The position numbers and the translations under genes were made by a program. From JAOUGY01 sp963792365 (GTDB lineage: Bacteria; Actinomycetota; Acidimicrobiia; Spongiisociales; ZC4RG35): a DNA stretch of 64,000 nt. Shown here in pieces: positions 33,702 to 44,751 of the stretch. The notes below the pieces were generated by a model. It was not told the origin of the DNA. It saw only the letters and a list, made by a program, of their open reading frames with translations, and did not search any database. The stretch lies in contig CAWBVW010000001.1 of assembly GCA_963792365.1 (NCBI GenBank), forward strand, positions 620,001-684,000, written 5' to 3'. Each line of letters starts with the position of its first letter. Position 1 is the first letter of the stretch.

Positions 33702-36700
33702 ATGTCCGGTGCTTCCGACTTGCGCTCCCGCGTAGACGGGCTGATGCTTTCCGACCAACAGGCCTTTCGCCGACGCCTGAGTGGGCTCCACAAGATCGAA
33801 GCTCGCAGCAAGCGTGATCGCATACTCACCACGATCACCACCGACCTCGGGGCCGCTGAGGCGCGGGTCCGGACGCGACGTGGAGCCGTGCCGTCCTCGA
33901 TCTCCTACCCAGAAGACCTCCCCATCACCGGCCGCCGCGATGAGCTGGCCGAAACGATCAAGGAACACCAGGTCGTGATCGTCGCCGGTGAAACGGGATC
34001 CGGCAAGAGCACCCAGCTCCCCAAGATCTGCCTCGAGAGCGGACGCGGCGTGCTCGGATTCATCGGGCATACGCAGCCGCGTCGCATCGCCGCCCGCTCC
34101 ATCGCCGAGCGAATCGCCGAAGAGCTCGCGGTCGACGTCGGTGGTCCCGTCGGGTTCGCCATGCGTTTCACCGACCAGGTGTCGGACGAGACCCTGATCA
34201 AGGTGATGACCGACGGTATCCTGCTGGCCGAGATCCACTCCGACCCGGAGCTGCTCCGCTACGACACGATCATCATCGACGAAGCGCACGAGCGAAGTCT
34301 GAACATCGACTTCCTCCTCGGCTACCTCGTGCAACTCCTCCCCCGCCGCCCCGACCTCAAACTCATCGTGACGTCGGCCACCATCGACACCGACCGATTC
34401 GCCTCCCACTTCGGCGATGCACCGGTGGTCGAGGTTTCGGGGAGGACCTATCCGGTCGAAGTCCGCTATCGACCGCTCGACGACCCGACCCTGAACGAGC
34501 CGCGCGACCAGCCCCAGGGGATCTGCGACGCGGTGCTCGAACTGATCGACGAGTCGGCAGGTGACATCCTCGTGTTCTGCTCCGGAGAGCGGGAGATCCG
34601 AGACGCCGCCGACGCTCTGACCGAGCTGGAGTTGAAGCACACGGAGATCCTCCCGCTGTACGGCCGACTGTCAGCCGCAGAGCAGCATCGCGTCTTCGAA
34701 AGGCACACGGGGCGACGAATCGTTCTCGCCACCAATGTTGCAGAGACGTCCATCACGGTGCCGGGCGTACGGGCGATCGTGGACCCCGGCACGGCACGGA
34801 TCTCACGGGCGGGACGGACCGGGGTACAGCGACTCCCCATCGAGCCGATCAGCAAGGCGTCCGCCGACCAACGCGCCGGTCGGTGCGGGCGAGTGGGGCC
34901 GGGCGTCGGCATCCGGTTGTATTCACAGGAGGATTTCGAGGCACGTCCCGAGTTCACGGAGCCGGAGATCCAGCGGACCAACCTCTCCTCCGTCCTGCTT
35001 CGCATGGCAGCCCTAGACCTCGGCGACATCGAGTCCTTTCCTTTCCTCGATCCGCCCGATCGAAGGTCGATCCGGCAGGGAATACTCCTCCTGGAGGAGC
35101 TCGGCGCCGTCGATCCGCATCGCTACGGGTCCAAGCGATGGCTCACCGAACGCGGACAGCGGATGGCGCAGATGCCGGTCGACCCACGACTGGCACGGAT
35201 GGTGCTGGCAGCCGACGAGAATGCAGCACTGCGCGAGGTGCTCGTGATCGTTGCCGCACTGTCGATCCAGGATCCCCGGGAACGACCGACCGACAAGGAG
35301 CAGCAAGCGCTCGAGAAGCATCGGCGGTTCCACGTCCCTGGGTCGGATCTGTTGGGATGGCTGCGCCTCTGGGAGTACCTGGGGGAAGAACGGAGAGCCC
35401 GGTCGTCAAGCAGATTCGCCAAGATGTGTCGCGAGGAGTTCCTCAACTATCGACGCGTCCGAGAATGGCAGGACGTGCATGGGCAGCTCCGCCAACTCGC
35501 CGACGAACTGCGGCTCTCACTGAACCAGCGTCCCGCCGACGACGACGCAGTCCACCGTTCGATCCTCACCGGTTTGCTGTCGCAAGTCGGCGTGAGAGAC
35601 CCCGAGTCGTTCGAATACCGAGGGACGCGCGGCACACGCTTTGCGATCAATCCGGGATCCGTGCTCTTCAAGGCGTCACCTCCGTGGGTGATGGCCGGCG
35701 ACCTCGTGGAGACCACCCGGTTGTGGGCACGCGAGGTGGCGGCGATCGACCCGGCGTGGGTTGAACAGATCGGGTCGCACCTCGTCAGCCGCACCCACTC
35801 CGAGCCGTGGTGGTCGCCCGAGCGCGGAACCGCGGTCGCGCGGGAGTCGGTGACCATGTTGGGACTTCCACTGTCGGCCGATCGCACAGTGCCATACGGG
35901 AGGATCGACCCGGCGACCTCCCGCCGGATGTTCATACACCACGCACTGGTCCTCGGTGAGTGGTCCGCCGATCACGAGTTCGTCGAGAGGAATCGCGCCG
36001 CCCTCGAGGATGTCGAGGCGCTCCAGGCCCGACTACGCCGGTTCGACCTGCTGAGGTCCGACGACGAGATCGCATCGTTCTTTGAGGGTCGACTTCCCGA
36101 GGAAGTCGTGTCGAGCCGCCACTTCGATCGATGGTGGCGCGACGAGCGCTCAGCACGACCCCATCTCCTCGATTTGTCTCGGGTGGATCTCATCGATCCC
36201 TCTGTCGGAGATGTCAACGACGACGCCTTTCCGGAGGTCTGGCGGCACGGCGATGTCGAGATGCCGATTCGCTACGAGTTCGATCCCACCAGCACTCACG
36301 ACGGGATCACCGTCGAGATCCCCGTCGACCGTCTGGACCGCGTGGACCCTGGGGTGTTCGAGTGGCACGTGCCGGGCCTCAGGGCGGAACTCGTCGAATC
36401 CCTGGTGCGATCACTTCCCAAGGCCACCAGGAAGCACTTCATCCCGATCGGCGAAACGGTGCGTGAGATCGTCGACGGTCTCGAGCCCGGACCCGAGGGA
36501 CTGCTGGCGTCGCTGCGCAGGGAGCTGACCCGACGGAGCGGAACGCCGATCGCACCCGACGCCTTCGACCTCGATCGCCTGCCGGCTCACCTGCGTCCGG
36601 CGTTCCGCGTCATCGACGTCGAAGGCGAGACCGTGGCGGAAGGCGACGATCTCGCCCACCTCAAAGAGGAGCTCCACGAGACCATCAGGACCGCCATGTC

Positions 36701-37577
36701 CGGAGCGACCCATCCGGTGGAGCAGAGCGGCCTCACGGACTGGACGATCGGGCAACTGCCGCGCCGGGTGTCGGTCGGTCTCGGCGACAACGCGGTCGTG
36801 GCGTACCCGGCACTCGTGGATGAGGGCGACTCGGTGGCGGTGCGCCTCATGGCGACACCCAGCGAGCAACGCGAATCGATGTGGATGGGAACCAGGCGAC
36901 TGATCCTCTTGCGGCTGCCGTCCCCCGGGAAACTGTTGCGGCCGTTGATCACCGAACGCGCCAAGGCTGCACTCGCCGTCGGCCCGTACGAATCCACGAC
37001 GGAGTGGGCGGCCGACTGCATGGCTGCGGCGATCGACGAGATCGTGGAGTCGGCAGGGGGCCCGGCCTGGGACGGAGTCGGCTTCGACCGTCTGGTGGCC
37101 GAGGCAAAGGACAGTCTCCACACGACGACGATGAGCGTTGCCGACGCCGCGATCGACGCACTCGAGGCGCTCTGGGCTGCCGGTGTCGCCGCCGAGGAAC
37201 TCCCTCAAGGCCCCCGATTCGAACGAGCCATTGCCGACGTCAAGGCGCAGATCGACCAGATCGTCTTCCCTGGGTTCATTGCGGCCGCCGGGGCAGAAAG
37301 GCTGCCCGACATCGGTCGCTATCTCCGAGCAGTGGAACGACGGCTCGACGGCCTCCCATCGAATCCGCAGCGGGATGATGAACGCATGGCGCAGGTGCAG
37401 GAGATCGAGGATGAGCACCGTCGGCTGGTGGAAGCGATCGGACCGACACCGGAACTCGTCGAGGTCGCCTGGATGCTTCAGGAGCTTCGCGTGAGCCTCT
37501 TCGCGCAACAGTTGGGAACCAAGGGCACGGTGAGCGCAAAGCGCATTCGGCGGGCACTCGCCGAGGCCATCGCGTGA
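33702..37577 (+). CDS. hrpA: ATP-dependent RNA helicase HrpA
   Basis: 1291 residues, matching the roughly 1300 of E. coli HrpA. DEAH-box helicase that in E. coli resolves stalled ribosomes and mRNA structures. Walker A is GETGSGKS at residues 96-103, motif II is IIIDEAHERSLNID, motif III is TSATIDTDRF, and the second RecA domain has LATNVAETSITVPG and QRAGRCGRVGPG. The long C-terminal half contains the winged-helix and OB-like parts plus the HrpA-specific extension. ATG 33702 is used; earlier in-frame sequence is not helicase-like. Monocistronic in appearance. Confidence 0.94.
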   Translation: MSGASDLRSRVDGLMLSDQQAFRRRLSGLHKIEARSKRDRILTTITTDLGAAEARVRTRRGAVPSSISYPEDLPITGRRDELAETIKEHQVVIVAGETGSGKSTQLPKICLESGRGVLGFIGHTQPRRIAARSIAERIAEELAVDVGGPVGFAMRFTDQVSDETLIKVMTDGILLAEIHSDPELLRYDTIIIDEAHERSLNIDFLLGYLVQLLPRRPDLKLIVTSATIDTDRFASHFGDAPVVEVSGRTYPVEVRYRPLDDPTLNEPRDQPQGICDAVLELIDESAGDILVFCSGEREIRDAADALTELELKHTEILPLYGRLSAAEQHRVFERHTGRRIVLATNVAETSITVPGVRAIVDPGTARISRAGRTGVQRLPIEPISKASADQRAGRCGRVGPGVGIRLYSQEDFEARPEFTEPEIQRTNLSSVLLRMAALDLGDIESFPFLDPPDRRSIRQGILLLEELGAVDPHRYGSKRWLTERGQRMAQMPVDPRLARMVLAADENAALREVLVIVAALSIQDPRERPTDKEQQALEKHRRFHVPGSDLLGWLRLWEYLGEERRARSSSRFAKMCREEFLNYRRVREWQDVHGQLRQLADELRLSLNQRPADDDAVHRSILTGLLSQVGVRDPESFEYRGTRGTRFAINPGSVLFKASPPWVMAGDLVETTRLWAREVAAIDPAWVEQIGSHLVSRTHSEPWWSPERGTAVARESVTMLGLPLSADRTVPYGRIDPATSRRMFIHHALVLGEWSADHEFVERNRAALEDVEALQARLRRFDLLRSDDEIASFFEGRLPEEVVSSRHFDRWWRDERSARPHLLDLSRVDLIDPSVGDVNDDAFPEVWRHGDVEMPIRYEFDPTSTHDGITVEIPVDRLDRVDPGVFEWHVPGLRAELVESLVRSLPKATRKHFIPIGETVREIVDGLEPGPEGLLASLRRELTRRSGTPIAPDAFDLDRLPAHLRPAFRVIDVEGETVAEGDDLAHLKEELHETIRTAMSGATHPVEQSGLTDWTIGQLPRRVSVGLGDNAVVAYPALVDEGDSVAVRLMATPSEQRESMWMGTRRLILLRLPSPGKLLRPLITERAKAALAVGPYESTTEWAADCMAAAIDEIVESAGGPAWDGVGFDRLVAEAKDSLHTTTMSVADAAIDALEALWAAGVAAEELPQGPRFERAIADVKAQIDQIVFPGFIAAAGAERLPDIGRYLRAVERRLDGLPSNPQRDDERMAQVQEIEDEHRRLVEAIGPTPELVEVAWMLQELRVSLFAQQLGTKGTVSAKRIRRALAEAIA

Positions 37578-37601
37578 GCGGCCCGCCGAATGACGCAAGG
37601 A

Positions 37602-38093
37602 TCAGATGACGGGGACCTCGGTCACATACCCAGTGTCGACGTCGAAGACGAATCCTCGAAAGTCACCCTCCAGCAGGGTGTGCCTGCGCAGCGTCCGCAC
37701 CGACCGTGCGATCTGTTCTTCGAGGTCGTTGAAGCCACCGATCTCGAACACCGGGTGACGGTGCCGCATCTCCGACACCATTGCCCGGAACTGATTGTCG
37801 ACGAGTCCTTGCATGCCGCACCGGGTGTGGCCGATGACCATCACCTCTTCCGTCCCGAGCGCCACCTGGCTCACGAGCAGCGATCTGATGGTGTCCTCGG
37901 TCACGATGGCGCCGGCATTCCTCAGCACGTGCACCTCGCCCGGGTGGACTCCCAACATGGCAGGCAGGCTGATCCGAGCGTCCATGCACGTCACCACGGC
38001 CACCTGACGTTGGGGCTCCGCACCCACGCCGGGTGCCGCCGCGTGATTGGCGTTTGCATGGTTCCACGCCACCAGTCGATCGATCCCGCTCAT
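37602..38093 (-). CDS. Beta-class carbonic anhydrase
   Basis: 163 residues. Interconverts CO2 and bicarbonate. Zinc ligands Cys36 (TCMDARI), His89 and Cys92 (GHTRCGMQG) are present, with the Asp38-Arg40 dyad. The ATG (38093) has GGAGGAGG five bases upstream and also overlaps the stop of the CoA-binding gene (ATGA). It is short for the class, close to the small beta-type enzymes of actinobacteria. It is the last gene of the metY, CoA-binding, carbonic anhydrase operon; a link to sulfur amino-acid metabolism is not obvious. Confidence 0.9.
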   Translation of the reverse strand: MSGIDRLVAWNHANANHAAAPGVGAEPQRQVAVVTCMDARISLPAMLGVHPGEVHVLRNAGAIVTEDTIRSLLVSQVALGTEEVMVIGHTRCGMQGLVDNQFRAMVSEMRHRHPVFEIGGFNDLEEQIARSVRTLRRHTLLEGDFRGFVFDVDTGYVTEVPVI

Positions 38094-38575
38094 ACCGGCC
38101 TCCTCCGTTTGGAACTGATCACACCCGTGTCGAAGCCCGCCAGATGCAGTCCGCCGTGGAACCGCGCATGCTCGATCTTGAGGCATCGGTCCTGAACGAC
38201 GGCCAAGCCGGCCCCTCGCGCTCTCGCCGCCGCCTCGTCGTGGCGAAGGCCGAGCTGGAACCAGACGGCCTTGGCGCCCACGGTGATTGCCTCCTCCACC
38301 ACGCCGGGGAGCTCCTCGGTGCGCCGGAACACATCGACGATGTCGGGAACCTCGGGCAGGTCGGCGAGAGACGGGTGACACTTCAGACCCAGAACCTCGT
38401 CGTACGCGGGATTCACCGGATAGACGCGGTATGGCGTCTTGACGAGATATGTGGCGACGAAGTTCGACGATCGAAGCGGGTTCGCCGACACGCCCACGAG
38501 TGCGACCGATTTCGCCGTGCGCAGCAGCTGGAGACGATCACGGGCGGTGGGCTCGGCTGCTTGTTGCCCTATCAC
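38090..38575 (-). CDS. CoA-binding-domain protein (YccU-like)
   Basis: 161 residues from GTG 38575, overlapping the metY stop as GTGA. A single Rossmann CoA-binding domain: TAKSVALVGVSANPLRSSN, YRVYPVNPAYDEVLG, then VPDIVDVFRRTEELPGVV and AKAVWFQLGLRH. This matches the stand-alone CoA_binding_2 group. The biochemical role is unknown, though such genes are often next to O-acetylhomoserine sulfhydrylase genes, as here. The end overlaps the carbonic anhydrase start by four bases. Confidence 0.85.
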   Translation of the reverse strand: MIGQQAAEPTARDRLQLLRTAKSVALVGVSANPLRSSNFVATYLVKTPYRVYPVNPAYDEVLGLKCHPSLADLPEVPDIVDVFRRTEELPGVVEEAITVGAKAVWFQLGLRHDEAAARARGAGLAVVQDRCLKIEHARFHGGLHLAGFDTGVISSKRRRPV

Positions 38576-39855
38576 GGCGCGCTCCCGAGGGCCCGATCGA
38601 GATCCCACAGGATGTCATCGAGATCTTCGATCCCCACCGAGATCCGGATCATGTCACTTCCGATCCCCGCCGCTTCTCGCTCGTCGTCGGGTATCTGTTG
38701 GTGGGTCGTGGATGCCGGATGGATCACCAGCGTCTTGGCATCGCCGATGTTGGCGAGGTGGCTGGCGAGCTCCACACCCTCGATGAACGAGACCCCGGCG
38801 TCGAACCCACCGGCCAGGCCAAACGTGAACACCGCTCCCGGCCCCAGTGGTGTGTACTTCTCTGCGTTGGCGAGCGAGGGCGACTTCTCGAAGATCGGGT
38901 AGCTCACCCAGGAGACGGCGTGGTGTTCGCTGAGAAAGCGTGCCACGGCGCAGGCGTTCTCCACGTGCCGCTTCATTCGGAGCGGCAATGTCTCCAGCCC
39001 CAACAGCAGGAGGAATGAGTTGAAAGGCGAGAGCGAGGCTCCGATGTCGCGCAACAGTTCGGTACGGGCCTTCGTGAGGTAGCCGTACTCGCGGAAGTTC
39101 TCCCAGAACCGGAGGCCGTGGTACGCCGGGGAAGGTTCGGTCATCACCGGAAACTTGCCGTTGTCGAATGGGAACGTTCCCGACTCCACGATCACTCCGG
39201 CGATGGCCACGCCGTGGCCCCCGATGAACTTGGTGGCCGAGTGCACAACGATGTCTGCGCCCCACTCGATCGGGCGGCACAGGAATGGTGTCGCGAAGGT
39301 GTTGTCGACCACGAACGGGATGCCATGTGCATGCGCCACGTCAGCCACCCCCGCCAGATCCAGAACATCGGCCCGAGGGTTGCCGATCGTTTCGCCGTAT
39401 AGGAGTTTGGTCTTCTCCGTGACGGCGGCGGCGAACGCATCCGGGCGGGGATCGACGAAGGTGGTTTGGACACCCATCTTTCGGAGTGTCACGTCGAACT
39501 GGGTGAAAGTCCCGCCGTACAGGTTGCGAGCGGCCACGATCTCGTCGCCCTCCGAGCAGAGCGTCAGAACCGCGATCAGTTGGGCCGCCTGACCCGATGC
39601 GGTCGCAACCGCACCGAGCCCACCCTCCAACGACGCCATCCGCTCCTCGAACGCGGCAGTCGTGGGGTTCCCGATGCGCGTGTAGATGTTCCCGTACGTC
39701 TGGAGGGCGAAGAGGTCGGCGGCAGTCTGGGCATCCTCGAACACGAACGAGGTGGTCGCATAGATCGGCATTGCCCGTGCACCCGTCTCAGGGTCGGGCT
39801 GCTGACCGGCATGGATGGCACGGGTGGAGAAGCCGAATTCGGATCGTTCTGCCAT
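38572..39855 (-). CDS. metY: O-acetylhomoserine sulfhydrylase (Cys/Met metabolism PLP enzyme)
   Basis: 427 residues from ATG 39855. Makes homocysteine from O-acetylhomoserine and sulfide. Typical strings are FGFSTRAIHAGQQPDPETGA, YTRIGNPTTAAFEERMASLE, the aromatic-rich ARNLYGGTFTQFDVTLRKMG and the PLP lysine in VHSATKFIGGHG. The C-terminal HPASTTHQQ and IRISVGIEDLDDIL are diagnostic for the fold. The length and GGTFTQF favour MetY over cystathionine gamma-synthase. TACGAT lies six bases before the ATG, so translation is probably leaderless. First gene of a three-gene operon. Confidence 0.9.
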   Translation of the reverse strand: MAERSEFGFSTRAIHAGQQPDPETGARAMPIYATTSFVFEDAQTAADLFALQTYGNIYTRIGNPTTAAFEERMASLEGGLGAVATASGQAAQLIAVLTLCSEGDEIVAARNLYGGTFTQFDVTLRKMGVQTTFVDPRPDAFAAAVTEKTKLLYGETIGNPRADVLDLAGVADVAHAHGIPFVVDNTFATPFLCRPIEWGADIVVHSATKFIGGHGVAIAGVIVESGTFPFDNGKFPVMTEPSPAYHGLRFWENFREYGYLTKARTELLRDIGASLSPFNSFLLLLGLETLPLRMKRHVENACAVARFLSEHHAVSWVSYPIFEKSPSLANAEKYTPLGPGAVFTFGLAGGFDAGVSFIEGVELASHLANIGDAKTLVIHPASTTHQQIPDDEREAAGIGSDMIRISVGIEDLDDILWDLDRALGSAP

Positions 39856-39861
39856 CGGGCG

Positions 39862-39867
39862 ATCGTA
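39862..39867 (-). promoter_or_regulatory. Leaderless-type -10 box of metY
   Basis: TACGAT on the minus strand, six bases before the metY ATG (39855), with no ribosome site in between. Confidence 0.55.
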
Positions 39868-39935
39868 CCTGTCGCCGTGGAATCGCTCCGCAACCGTCCG
39901 CCGAGCCACCTGTATCGAAAGTCCTAGATCACACA

Positions 39936-39963
39936 TTGTGGGTTGGCCGGCAACGGCTACATT
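39936..39963 (+). promoter_or_regulatory. Possible promoter of the SLH protein gene
   Basis: TTGTGG (39936-39941) and TACATT (39958-39963) with a 16-bp spacer, about 56 bp before the GTG start at 40020, where GGGAGG serves as ribosome site. Confidence 0.4.
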
Positions 39964-40019
39964 GAGCCGATCACTACGGGGACGCTCCGCAAGGGGCCAC
40001 TGAGAATGGGAGGGAGCGG

Positions 40020-41795
<1,776 letters not shown>

Positions 41796-41812
41796 GCTCG
41801 ACCGAGACGACG

Positions 41813-41844
41813 CTTCGGCCGGCCCCGAGAGGGGCCGGCCGAAG
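41813..41844. terminator. Bidirectional terminator hairpin
   Basis: Perfect 14-bp arms (41813-41826 and 41831-41844, CTTCGGCCGGCCCC and complement) with a GAGA tetraloop, between the convergent SLH protein and livF genes. Confidence 0.85.
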
Positions 41845-41869
41845 TCGTTGTGGTGCAAGACGCGTTCGC

Positions 41870-42583
41870 TCAGACCCCCAGATGGTGGGTCATCGCGTCG
41901 TGATCGGCGTCGAGCTCGGCGGGCGTGCCCTCCCACACCAGTGACCCGTTCACCCCGAGGATGATCATCCGGTCTGCGAGCGACATCGCCAAACCGAGGT
42001 TCTGCTCGACCAGCAGAATGGAGAGGTTGGGTCCCTTCAGCTCGAGAAGGCGATCCCTGATCGCCTCCAGGACGATCGGTGCGAGGCCCTCCGATGGTTC
42101 GTCCATCACCAGCAACGTGGGGTTGGTCATGAGCGCTCTGCCGATGGCCAGCATCTGCTGCTCACCGCCGGAGAGGGTGCGGGCGTAGCTCGCCCTTCGC
42201 TCACGGAGCCGGGGGAAGAACTCGAACACGCGATCTGCGGTCCATGCCGCCTGCCCGCCCTGCGGCGGCCGAGCGATCACCTCGAGGTTCTCCAGGACCG
42301 TGAGGCTTCCGAACACGTGCCGCCCCTGCGGCACATAGCCGAGCCCGTGGCGGGCGACTTCGTAGCTGTCGAGGCCGGTGAGGTCCTTCCCGCGATACGT
42401 GATGGTTCCACCGTCCAGTTGCGGAGGCCGGATCCCCGAGATGGCTCTCACGAGCGTGGTCTTGCCCATGCCGTTGCGGCCGAGCAGCGCCAGCACTTCG
42501 CCGTCCCGCACCTCCAAGCTGAGGCCGTCGAGAACCGTCGCAGTGTCGTAACGGCAGACGACTTCTTTCACGCTCAGCATCAT
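41870..42583 (-). CDS. livF: Branched-chain-type ABC transporter ATP-binding protein LivF
   Basis: 237 residues. One of two ATPases powering a Liv-type importer at the inner membrane face. Walker A is GRNGMGKTT, the signature is LSGGEQQMLAIGRAL and Walker B is LLVMDEPSEGLAP. The length and the QNLGLAMSLADRM segment place it with LivF rather than LivG. Its ATG overlaps the livG stop by four bases. Last gene of the livH-M-K-G-F operon and followed by a strong hairpin. Confidence 0.93.
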   Translation of the reverse strand: MMLSVKEVVCRYDTATVLDGLSLEVRDGEVLALLGRNGMGKTTLVRAISGIRPPQLDGGTITYRGKDLTGLDSYEVARHGLGYVPQGRHVFGSLTVLENLEVIARPPQGGQAAWTADRVFEFFPRLRERRASYARTLSGGEQQMLAIGRALMTNPTLLVMDEPSEGLAPIVLEAIRDRLLELKGPNLSILLVEQNLGLAMSLADRMIILGVNGSLVWEGTPAELDADHDAMTHHLGV

Positions 42584-43335
42584 TGCCTCAAGTACACGTC
42601 GCGAACCCGCTGATTGGTACGTATCTCATTGGGTGGCCCCTCGGCGATCGGCATCCCGTTGTCGAGCACGAGAACCCGTTCGACCAGATCGAGGGCGATC
42701 TCCATGTCGTGTTCGATCAGGATGATCGTGAGGTCACGGCTCAGGGAATCGACGAGCTCGCGCATCAGCACCCGTTCAGCAGCCGACAAGCCGGCTGCGG
42801 GCTCGTCGAGCAGAAGGAGGTCGGGATCCGCTGCCAGCGCCATCGCGATTTCGAGTTGGCGCTGCTCGCCGTGTGACAACTCCGAAACCTTGACGGCACG
42901 ACGCTCAGTGAGCTGAAGTTGGGTGAGCGCCTTGCCGATCCGCTCGTCGATGGCGCCGCGCATCAGGAGTGGTCGCCAACACGCCAGCCGCGATCTCGTC
43001 CTTGCCTGGGCGGCAATCGCCAGGTTCTCCTCCACGGTGAGGGTTTTGAACAACTCCGTCACCTGATAGGTCCTGGCCAATCCTGCCTGAGCCTTGACGT
43101 ATGGCTCGGCCCTGGACATGTCCTGTCCGAAGAGGTGCACCCGACCTCGGGTCGGGCGCACCTCTCCGGAAATGGTCTTGAACAGCGTGGTCTTCCCCGC
43201 TCCATTGGGCCCGATCACGGCCCACCGAGCACCACGTTCGACGGCCATTGTCACGCCATCGACGGCAGTCACGCCACCAAAGCGCACGGTGAGCTCGTCG
43301 ACATGGAGTATCGGTTCGACCACGCTGTTCGCCAT
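42580..43335 (-). CDS. livG: Branched-chain-type ABC transporter ATP-binding protein LivG
   Basis: 251 residues. Second ATPase of the importer. Walker A is GPNGAGKTTLF, the signature is LSHGEQRQLEIAMAL and Walker B is LLLLDEPAAGLS. The H-loop is in LIIEHDMEIALDL-like sequence (ILIEHDMEIA). The N-terminus VEPILHVDELTVRFGGVTAV is typical of LivG. It starts five bases after the substrate-binding protein gene and overlaps livF. Confidence 0.93.
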   Translation of the reverse strand: MANSVVEPILHVDELTVRFGGVTAVDGVTMAVERGARWAVIGPNGAGKTTLFKTISGEVRPTRGRVHLFGQDMSRAEPYVKAQAGLARTYQVTELFKTLTVEENLAIAAQARTRSRLACWRPLLMRGAIDERIGKALTQLQLTERRAVKVSELSHGEQRQLEIAMALAADPDLLLLDEPAAGLSAAERVLMRELVDSLSRDLTIILIEHDMEIALDLVERVLVLDNGMPIAEGPPNEIRTNQRVRDVYLRQ

Positions 43336-43339
43336 TCAC

Positions 43340-44704
43340 TCAACCGCCGGCGTTGCCCTGGAAGTCACGCGAATACACCGGCTGTGCGAGATACTCGTCA
43401 GCCGTCTTCGGCCAGAACTGGTCGATGTTTTCGTAGGTGTCCATGACGACGTTCCACACTCGTCCGTCGTCGCGCACGACGACCTGCCGGATGTAGATGT
43501 CGTAGATCGGGTTGCCGTACTCATCGAGAACCGATGGCCCGAACGGTGTCTCGAGCTGGAGTGCCTTCATCGCTTCGAGGGTGGCCGCCCGATCCGAGAT
43601 ATCGCCGTTCATCGCCTGGATGGCCTCGTCGATGTATTGGGCCGCGGTCCAGGTGGCAGCTGCGTAGTACGACGGCAGCTGACCGGTGGCGGCATCGAAG
43701 ATCTCCACGAACTCCTGGGTTTCCGGTGCATCACGCCCCTCGGCCCAGTGCCCCGACGAGATCAGGCCCTCGACCTGGTCAACCGGAACGTTCCTGATGT
43801 TCGAGACGTCGGCCGTCACCTCACCTCCGAGGAGGGGGATCTGATCCTTCAGCCCGAAGTCGGACCAGTTCTGGAAGAAGTCCGACACGCTCGCACCGAC
43901 CTGCAGCACGAAGACTGCGTCGGGGTCGAATCCGCTGAGCTGCGTGACATAGGTGCCGAGGTCCGTGGAGCCCAACGGGTTCCACAGCTGCTGTCCAGGA
44001 TCCACGGTGCCGCCGGCCTCAGTGAACACCTGCACGAAGCCGCCGCACATCTCCCACCCGAAGGCGTAGTCCGTGCACATCGTGGCGGCGTTGGTGTAGC
44101 CGTTGTCGAAGGCCCACTGTCCCAGGACGTGCGATGTCTGGCTCGACGTCCAACCACCCGCTCGAGTGAAGTTGGGATATGGCGTCCGCTGCGTGAGATC
44201 GTCTGCGGAACCGATCGGTGACATGAAGATCACGTCCTCATCTGCCAGCCGGTCGGCCAGCGCCAGGGTCACGTTCGCAAGCAGCGCACCGACGATGATG
44301 TCGGCCTCGTAGTTCTGGACCAGTTCGTCGACCTTTTGGAGCGCCGTGTCAGGGCTGCCGGCCGTGTCCTCTACGCGGAACTCGATGGTGCAACCCGCAA
44401 CCTCTGTGGAGTGGTTCTCCCAGTACAGCTCGAATCCGGCCTTGGCGTCACCACCGGAGGCGGCGAGCCCACCGGTGAGAGGCTGCAACACGCCGATTCG
44501 AATCGGTTCGTCGCAGGTGGCTGCGGCCTCACCGCCGGCCGTGGTGTCCGGAGTCTCGGCGCCGGTGGTAGCCGTCGTGTCTTCCGTACCGGCCGGTGCT
44601 GCGGTCGTTGTCGTGTCGTCACCACCACCAGGTGCGCTACACGCCGCAACCGCCAACAGCATGGCGGTCACCACGGCCCATCGTCGTATCCAGTGTCTCG
44701 TCAT
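43340..44704 (-). CDS. Liv-type ABC transporter substrate-binding lipoprotein
   Basis: 454 residues. Periplasmic-binding-fold type I protein of the leucine-binding group. The lipobox ends in Cys22 (LLAVAACSAPGG) and is followed by a Thr/Ala/Glu-rich linker of about 40 residues. The binding domain begins EPIRIGVLQPLTGGLAASGG, a standard family start, with YEADIIVGALLANVTLALAD and MSPIGSADDLTQ in lobe 1. Ligands of the family include branched-chain amino acids, amides, urea and aromatic acids; this sequence does not decide. It is placed between livM and livG, 47 bp after livM. Confidence 0.9.
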   Translation of the reverse strand: MTRHWIRRWAVVTAMLLAVAACSAPGGGDDTTTTAAPAGTEDTTATTGAETPDTTAGGEAAATCDEPIRIGVLQPLTGGLAASGGDAKAGFELYWENHSTEVAGCTIEFRVEDTAGSPDTALQKVDELVQNYEADIIVGALLANVTLALADRLADEDVIFMSPIGSADDLTQRTPYPNFTRAGGWTSSQTSHVLGQWAFDNGYTNAATMCTDYAFGWEMCGGFVQVFTEAGGTVDPGQQLWNPLGSTDLGTYVTQLSGFDPDAVFVLQVGASVSDFFQNWSDFGLKDQIPLLGGEVTADVSNIRNVPVDQVEGLISSGHWAEGRDAPETQEFVEIFDAATGQLPSYYAAATWTAAQYIDEAIQAMNGDISDRAATLEAMKALQLETPFGPSVLDEYGNPIYDIYIRQVVVRDDGRVWNVVMDTYENIDQFWPKTADEYLAQPVYSRDFQGNAGG

Positions 44705-44751
44705 GTCCTCTTCCTATCCTTTGCGTTCTCTCTCTCCGCTCCGACTGGTTC